This document shows positions 59,592 through 64,000 of a stretch of 64,000 nt of DNA, piece after piece. The position numbers and the translations under genes were made by a program. The stretch spans positions 14,691,600 through 14,755,599 of the forward strand of contig CM067526.1 of assembly GCA_034509925.1 (NCBI GenBank), written 5' to 3'. The notes beneath the pieces are model-generated. The model did not search any database. It was not told the origin of the DNA and was given only the letters and a program-made list of their open reading frames with translations. The DNA comes from Hirudinaria manillensis. Its lineage: Eukaryota > Annelida > Clitellata > Hirudinida > Hirudinidae. Each line of letters starts with the position of its first letter. Position 1 is the first letter of the stretch.

Positions 59592-59888
59592 AGTGTTATT
59601 TAGTTGATATTAGCGTACAAAAGATAATTTTTATAATTATTCTGCTCACCATGTGTACAAATAATTCCTTTTCTTAAAAATCAATTATGATTTTCATTCG
59701 GTACAGGCTACAAGAGGTTTAGCATCATCGAGATGGATGTCCAGAATATCATCAAGAGTCCATTCGTTCAGAAGAATTTCGAGAGGAGATTACTTCCTTT
59801 TTCGAAGGCTGAGACGATCGTGAAGTTTCTGAAGAAATCATCTTCAGAGAGAACTCTTCTAACGCTGTTTACTGCCTTCCTCGAGGTT
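59592..59888. other. 3' flank of the Penelope-like RT reading frame
   Basis: Immediately downstream of the RT stop on the minus strand. On the plus strand it contains an open stretch (59733-59915) that ends at AAAAAG/GTAAGATTTTC, a strong splice-donor match, in the same place as in copies 1-3. It is either 3' UTR or an antisense exon. Confidence 0.45.
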
Positions 59889-61538
59889 TCACCAAAAGGA
59901 ATTACAAAAAGGTAAGATTTTCTTATCTTTATTTTTACTTGGACGATCATCCGAAGCATTCGCTACTTCTCTGAGAATTTTTCTCATAGTTTGGCGATTG
60001 TAACCCAGCGAAATTTGTTTGTGGATAAGCTCATTAGAGGTTTTAAGGAAGTATTCATTCTTAGAAGATAATCTTTTATATCGAATGAATTGTGATTTAA
60101 CAATACCACCAAAAGTATGTTTTGGGTGGCATGAGTCCGGGTTTAAAAGAAGTCTATTGTTAGTCTCCTTAAAAAACACCTTTGTACCAATGGAGTTATC
60201 TGGTTCGCGGAATACCGTTACATCCAGAAAATTGATTGCGTTTTTATCGCATTGTAATTCAATTTTAATGTCCGTTATTACATTGTTCATTGCAGATTCC
60301 AGAAGAGTAGCATCATCCGATGAACCCTTCCAGATCATGAAAATATCATCCAGATACCTAAGGTAGATTTTGGGTTTTAATTGATAATTTAGAACTAAAT
60401 TATCTAACGCTCTTAAGTAGAGGTTGGCTAAACCCGGTGAGTACTTTTTACCCATGGCACAACCACAAACTTGGAGGAAATAATCACCATTAAATTCAAA
60501 ATCATTTCTTTTCAAGGTGAATTCGAGCAGATCGATGATCAAAGAATCAGGGCGGTTACCGACCGGGTGCTTGTTAAACCAACGTTTAATGACAGCAACC
60601 GTTCTATTCAAATTCATATTGGTGTATAACGAACTAACGTCACCCGTTATAAAAATGTCATTATCATCCAAATGAATCCCTTTAATCTTTTGAATAAAAT
60701 CGAAGCTATCCCTCACATAAGAGGGAAGGTGTTGTGCGTATTTATTGATATGGTAATCAATAAATTGAGCAATACGTGACGATTCCGTTTTGACATCGGA
60801 AACTATCGGTCGACCGGGTGGGCAATTAGGATCAAACCATTTACTCTTCGGTTTATGAACCTTAGGTAAAAAGTAGAATTTTCTACTATTAAACGGTCTT
60901 GGGCCCGTAAGAAATTTAAACAATTTCGAACTAATTTGGTGTGTATCCAAGGCATTTTTCAATTTTTGTTCCAATAGTCGAGCGTTTTCTGGTTGTATTG
61001 ACTTTGTCAATTTAACGTAGAATTTCGTATCATTTAATTGCCGAATTGCCTCATCGAGGTATTTCTGTTTATCAAGGATTACAAAGGACGAACCTTTATC
61101 GGCCTTACGAATAGTAATTGACTTGTTATTAGCAATTTTATTGATACTTGCGTAATCAGAAAACCCATGTGTGATTTCGTTCAAAGTTCGAAAGGACGTC
61201 CGACTAGAATCGGTAGCATCTCTTACAATAAAATTATTCATTGTTTGGTAGAACTTATTTGTTACTTCATCGAGAATTAACCTCGTGTTGTAATCAAGAC
61301 ATTCGAGAGGTGGTTCCCACTCACTCGGTATTCTAAAGCTATCACTTTTAGGTAAATCACTTTTGAAAAACGCTTTTAATTTTAGCGTTCTAATAAAACG
61401 TTTAATAGCTTCATGGATTCTTTGTGAATTCACTTTACTATAACAAGGAACAAAGTAAATGCCCTTCTGTAAGACATTCAATTCTTTATTGTTAAACACA
61501 AAGTTAGAAAGGTTGAATGTCCTATTATCTGGATCCAG
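59889..61538 (-). CDS. Penelope-like reverse transcriptase (RT part)
   Basis: This makes cDNA from the element's RNA. It is open from the codon after the TGA at 61539-61541 (LDPDNRTFNLSNFVFNNKEL...) to the TAA/TAG-type stop at 59889, 549 codons. Motifs in order: NVLQKGIYFVP near the start, the PLE DKG motif (ITIRKADKGSSFVILD), FYFLPKVHKPKS, PPGRPIVSDVKTESSRIAQF, motif A GDVSSLYTNMNL, motif B QVCGCAMGKKYSPGLANLYL, motif C YLRYLDDIFMIW with both catalytic aspartates, then INFLDVTVF and the thumb (KNEYFLKTSNELIHK). YLDD replaces the more usual YIDD/YVDD. The core looks intact. After the thumb the frame ends within ~25 residues and no GIY-YIG endonuclease follows, so either the element belongs to the EN-lacking group or the domain was lost. 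The only ATG-like start downstream of the TGA is a GTG, so this part depends on the upstream frame. Confidence 0.9.
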   Translation of the reverse strand: MDPDNRTFNLSNFVFNNKELNVLQKGIYFVPCYSKVNSQRIHEAIKRFIRTLKLKAFFKSDLPKSDSFRIPSEWEPPLECLDYNTRLILDEVTNKFYQTMNNFIVRDATDSSRTSFRTLNEITHGFSDYASINKIANNKSITIRKADKGSSFVILDKQKYLDEAIRQLNDTKFYVKLTKSIQPENARLLEQKLKNALDTHQISSKLFKFLTGPRPFNSRKFYFLPKVHKPKSKWFDPNCPPGRPIVSDVKTESSRIAQFIDYHINKYAQHLPSYVRDSFDFIQKIKGIHLDDNDIFITGDVSSLYTNMNLNRTVAVIKRWFNKHPVGNRPDSLIIDLLEFTLKRNDFEFNGDYFLQVCGCAMGKKYSPGLANLYLRALDNLVLNYQLKPKIYLRYLDDIFMIWKGSSDDATLLESAMNNVITDIKIELQCDKNAINFLDVTVFREPDNSIGTKVFFKETNNRLLLNPDSCHPKHTFGGIVKSQFIRYKRLSSKNEYFLKTSNELIHKQISLGYNRQTMRKILREVANASDDRPSKNKDKKILPFCNSFW

Positions 61539-62423
61539 TCACCGTAGGGAGCGAGGCTCATCTCTTACGAGTCCTCTTGTTACTTTCCACCAGGGTTCCT
61601 GTGAAAAGAGTTCATTGAAGGTCAATTTCAGTCTAGAAACTCTAAGTTTATAGCCCACACAAACAAAACTATCGGATACCATAGATTTGCTTATATGGAT
61701 GGCCCAATCACGTAGCTCAATAATCGAATATTGTGAGGGGATCCTCTCACAACATTTTAAAGAATTATGGATTTCTGGGTTGATTTTCCCATTCAGGAAA
61801 GCCCACTCAGAATCCCGGTTTACCCCAAATGCTACTTTAAGTAGGCTGAGGACGACGTCGGCAATCACCGATACCGTGGAAAACCTCTTTAGTTTCACAG
61901 TACTAATACCATGGATTAAGCACAAACCTGTGTTAGGAGGACCACTGGGAACCCTGGTGGTCCTCGTGTTCATTTCCTCATTGGTTGGTACGATAGTAGG
62001 TCCGACGGTTGGTACGATAGTAGGTCCGACGGTTGGTTCGACGGTTGGTTCGATGGTTGGTCCGAGGGTAGGTCTGTTTGGGGAAGGGATGGAAAGGGAT
62101 TCCATTTCCTTCTCCAAGGAGTCGTCGAGTAAGCTCGGATCAAATGGGGGAGACAGGGGGCGGGCAGGGGTACTAGTGGATGGAATTGGGGGAGGCACCT
62201 CCACGGATTCCAAGAAAGGTATAGTGGTTTCCCTGCTAACCTTAACCTCAGGTCCACGAATCCTGCGTTTTTTTGCAGGAGCGACCTGTGCAGGGGTATC
62301 CTCAGCAGGTCGTTTTTCACCCAAGAGAGATCTCCAGGCTGTGAGAGCCTGGGGAATTTCTAAATAAGAAGTATGTTTGCACGGAGAATCCTCCAGTACA
62401 AAATCAAAGATGGATTTCTCCAT
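61539..62423 (-). CDS. N-terminal part of the Penelope-like protein, ending at an in-frame TGA
   Basis: ATG at 62423 ([20 protein letters not shown]), 294 codons, then TGA at 61539-61541; the RT part continues in the same frame. The first third is followed by a basic cluster, [17 protein letters not shown], that looks like a nuclear localisation signal. Next come a Pro/Ser-rich stretch, an acidic segment, a PT-repeat ([19 protein letters not shown]) and a folded-looking C-terminal ~110 residues ([40 protein letters not shown]). I do not recognise that domain. The ATG lies three bases from the telomeric array, and the frame stays open upstream through the array, so the true start is uncertain. 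Confidence 0.7.
   Translation of the reverse strand: MEKSIFDFVLEDSPCKHTSYLEIPQALTAWRSLLGEKRPAEDTPAQVAPAKKRRIRGPEVKVSRETTIPFLESVEVPPPIPSTSTPARPLSPPFDPSLLDDSLEKEMESLSIPSPNRPTLGPTIEPTVEPTVGPTIVPTVGPTIVPTNEEMNTRTTRVPSGPPNTGLCLIHGISTVKLKRFSTVSVIADVVLSLLKVAFGVNRDSEWAFLNGKINPEIHNSLKCCERIPSQYSIIELRDWAIHISKSMVSDSFVCVGYKLRVSRLKLTFNELFSQEPWWKVTRGLVRDEPRSLR
61980..62072. repeat. Minisatellite coding a PT-rich repeat
   Basis: GGTTGGTACGATAGTAGGTCC-type units (24 bp, with 12-bp subunits GGTTGGTTCGAC) on the plus strand, encoding (V/I)(G/V/E)PT units on the minus strand of the Penelope-like frame. Confidence 0.85.
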
Positions 62424-62426
62424 TTC

Positions 62427-62757
62427 AGGGTTAGGGTTAGGGTTAGGGTTAGGGTTAGGGTTAGGGTTAGGGTTAGGGTTAGGGTTAGGGTTAGGGTTAG
62501 GGTTAGGGTTAGGGTTAGGGTTAGGGTTAGGGTTAGGGTTAGGGTTAGGGTTAGGGTTAGGGTTAGGGTTAAGGTTAGGGTTAGGGTTAGGGTTAGGGTT
62601 AGGGTTAGGGTTAGGGTTAGGGTTAGGGTTAGGGTTAGGGTTAGGGTTAGGGTTAGGGTTAGGGTTAGGGTTAGGGTTAGGGTTAGGGTTAGGGTTAGGG
62701 TTAGGGTTAGGGTTAGGGTTAGGGTTAGGGTTAGGGTTAGGGTTAGGGTTAGGGTTA
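62427..62757 (+). repeat. Long telomeric array, about 55 TTAGGG units
   Basis: Near-perfect hexamers with one variant (TTAAGG near 62571). Its left edge is three bases from the Penelope-like ATG; its right edge runs into another S unit. Confidence 0.98.
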
Positions 62758-63309
62758 AGACAGGAAATATAAATAAAACTGCACTTCCACTTTCTTTGTT
62801 AATAGATAATCCAGCAACTTATGTACCGTATTCGTCAAAAACACACAATGTAAAGCTAACTAAATTAACACTGCATCAAGAGACAATATATCGGCAATTG
62901 ATGATACAAACTGGCATTAAAGTTATTGGGATCCCAAATAAAAATTAGAGCCAGATACGGACAAAATGTTTAACTACAACGCCAAGAATTGCTAAGCAAG
63001 CTTGGAATTAAAGTAGTACTTGAGAGTCATATGTTCTCAAAAATTCTTAAAACGTATTTAACGTGAAAAGAATTTTAGGAGAAGATAACGAAACTGATTG
63101 CAAATTCACTTAATAAATACCCGTCGAAGCACGTTTAAAAACTATTAGATAAGTTGTTTATTTGGTAATAAAATTATTTGGAATCCAAATAAAATTAAAA
63201 CCAAAAATGCAGTTAAAATTAATTAAATTAACAAGGGATGATAAATCATCGCCCAAAACAACAAATTATCTTAGCAATTTTACCACGAATTCGTCAATGA
63301 ATCAAGGGC
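62758..63309 (+). repeat. S unit, diverged direct copy
   Basis: It begins AGACAGGAAATATAAATAAA, then CACTTCCACTTTCTTTGTT. It tracks 56596 onward with point changes and small deletions (for example GGGATCCCAAATAAAAATTAG against GGGAACCCATAAAAATAAG). It stops at about 63309, where the inverted copy begins. Confidence 0.88.
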
Positions 63310-63990
63310 TGAGATTTCATCTCTTGTTGTTACACTAATTTATCGTTCATTGATGAATTCGTTGTAAAACTACTAAGTTAATTTAATTGCATCTTTGGTT
63401 TTAATTTTTGGGTTCCCAATAATAATTTTTTTACCAAATAAACAACTTATTTCTGTGGTTTTTCCAAGGGCTGAGATTTCATCTCTTGTTGTTACACTAA
63501 TTTATCGTTCATTGATGAATTCGTGGTAAAACTACTAAGTTAATTTGTTGTTTTGGGCGATGATTTATCATCCCTTATTAATCTAATAGTTTTTTTAAAA
63601 AAAACGTGCTTCGACGGGTAATTATTTATTAAGTGAATTTGCAATCGGTTTCGTTATTTTCTCCTTAGGTTCTTTCTACGATAAACACGTTTTAAGAATT
63701 TTTTGAGAACATACGACTCTCGAATACTACTTTAATTCCAAGCTTGCTTAGCAATTCTTGGCGTTGTAGTTAAACATTCTGTCCATATCTGGCTCTTATT
63801 TTTATGGGTTCCCATTAACTTTAATGCCAGTTTATATCATCAATTGCCGATATATTGTCTCTTGATGCATTGTTAATTTAGTTAGACTTATATTGTGTGT
63901 TTTTGACGACCACGATACATAATTTGCTAGATTGTCTACTAACAAAGAAAGTGGAAGTGCAGTTTTATTTATATTTTCTATTCTAACCCT
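63310..63990 (-). repeat. S unit, inverted copy, nearly identical to 56590-57279
   Basis: The reverse complement of the 56.6-kb copy with very few differences (one length change in a T/A run). It begins abruptly at TCAAGGGCTGAGATTTC and ends in TTCTATTCTAACCCTAACCCC, the complement of the telomere junction. Together with 62758-63309 it makes a large imperfect palindrome. Confidence 0.9.
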
Positions 63991-64000
63991 AACCCCGTTA

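Larger units (their letters stand above)
56596..62426 (-). mobile_element. Endonuclease-deficient Penelope-like element (telomere-attached type)
   Basis: This segment lies between two long TTAGGG arrays. Reading the minus strand: a protein with a disordered N-terminus and a Penelope-type RT (62423-59889), a 3' region with repeated 3' modules (about 60150-58117), a GC-richer stretch (about 58110-57800), AT-rich sequence, and the S unit (57345-56596) abutting the proximal array. No GIY-YIG signature follows the RT thumb, as in the telomere-associated Athena/Coprina groups. 3'-proximal, 5'-distal orientation with telomeric repeats at both edges is what priming from a chromosomal 3' end would give. 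The borders are inferred from the arrays; treating all of it as one element is interpretation. Confidence 0.7.

Noticed and set aside
61687..62367. Plus-strand 226-codon ORF
   Set aside because: Mirror of the Penelope-like N-terminal frame; its repeats follow from the minisatellite.
56600..63300. Hammerhead ribozyme, as known in some Penelope-like elements
   Set aside because: I looked for the CTGATGA...GAAA core on both strands of the element and found no convincing pair; a covariance search (Infernal) would decide.

Overview
The window is nuclear DNA from a compact, AT-rich invertebrate genome. The genes are split by short GT-AG introns. They include an innexin, an FMRFamide-receptor-like GPCR and a sodium-dependent-glucose-transporter-like MFS protein. 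The telomeric motif is TTAGGG, which argues against typical insects (TTAGG) and nematodes (TTAGGC). A spiralian or other non-arthropod bilaterian is my best guess; I cannot name the species.

Gene region, left to right: the 3' half of NADPH-cytochrome P450 reductase (+, 4-891); a one-exon OB-fold/SPATA22-like gene (-, 1200-1820); an innexin behind a TATA box (+, 2475-4145); a WDR62/MAPKBP1 scaffold gene of about 30 exons (-, 4948-18566); a TTC39-family TPR gene (-, 20055-28973) with a dead Tc3-like transposon in one intron; SINHCAF/FAM60A (+, 30300-33260); an NaGLT1/MFSD4-like transporter (-, 34958-36888); a long spacer holding a small pogo-type MITE and a short interstitial telomeric tract; a four-exon rhodopsin-class GPCR (-, 41149-47825); a long spacer; and a one-exon IQCE-like coiled-coil gene (-, 53691-54950). 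The genes are functionally unrelated housekeeping, signalling and transport genes with no operon structure. WDR62 and IQCE both belong to centrosome/cilium families.

Telomere-associated region (about 55.68-64 kb): this is the most interesting part. Arrays of TTAGGG on the + strand (about 65 copies at 56.2-56.6 kb, about 55 copies at 62.4-62.76 kb, several short ones before) are each followed by the same A-rich start plus a conserved ACTTCCACTTTC block, called the S unit here. Between the two long arrays, on the minus strand, lies a Penelope-like reverse transcriptase with an intact-looking RT core and no recognisable GIY-YIG endonuclease. Its 3' side faces the proximal array, and its reading frame begins three bases from the distal array. 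This is the layout expected if an endonuclease-deficient Penelope-like element is reverse-transcribed onto an exposed chromosome end and then capped by telomerase. The short array/S-unit pairs look like earlier truncated attachments. The 5' part of the protein is separated from the RT part by one in-frame TGA. Three degraded or truncated copies of the element's 3' module lie downstream of it. The window ends in an inverted S unit with CCCTAA, forming a large imperfect palindrome that may be biological or an assembly fold-back.
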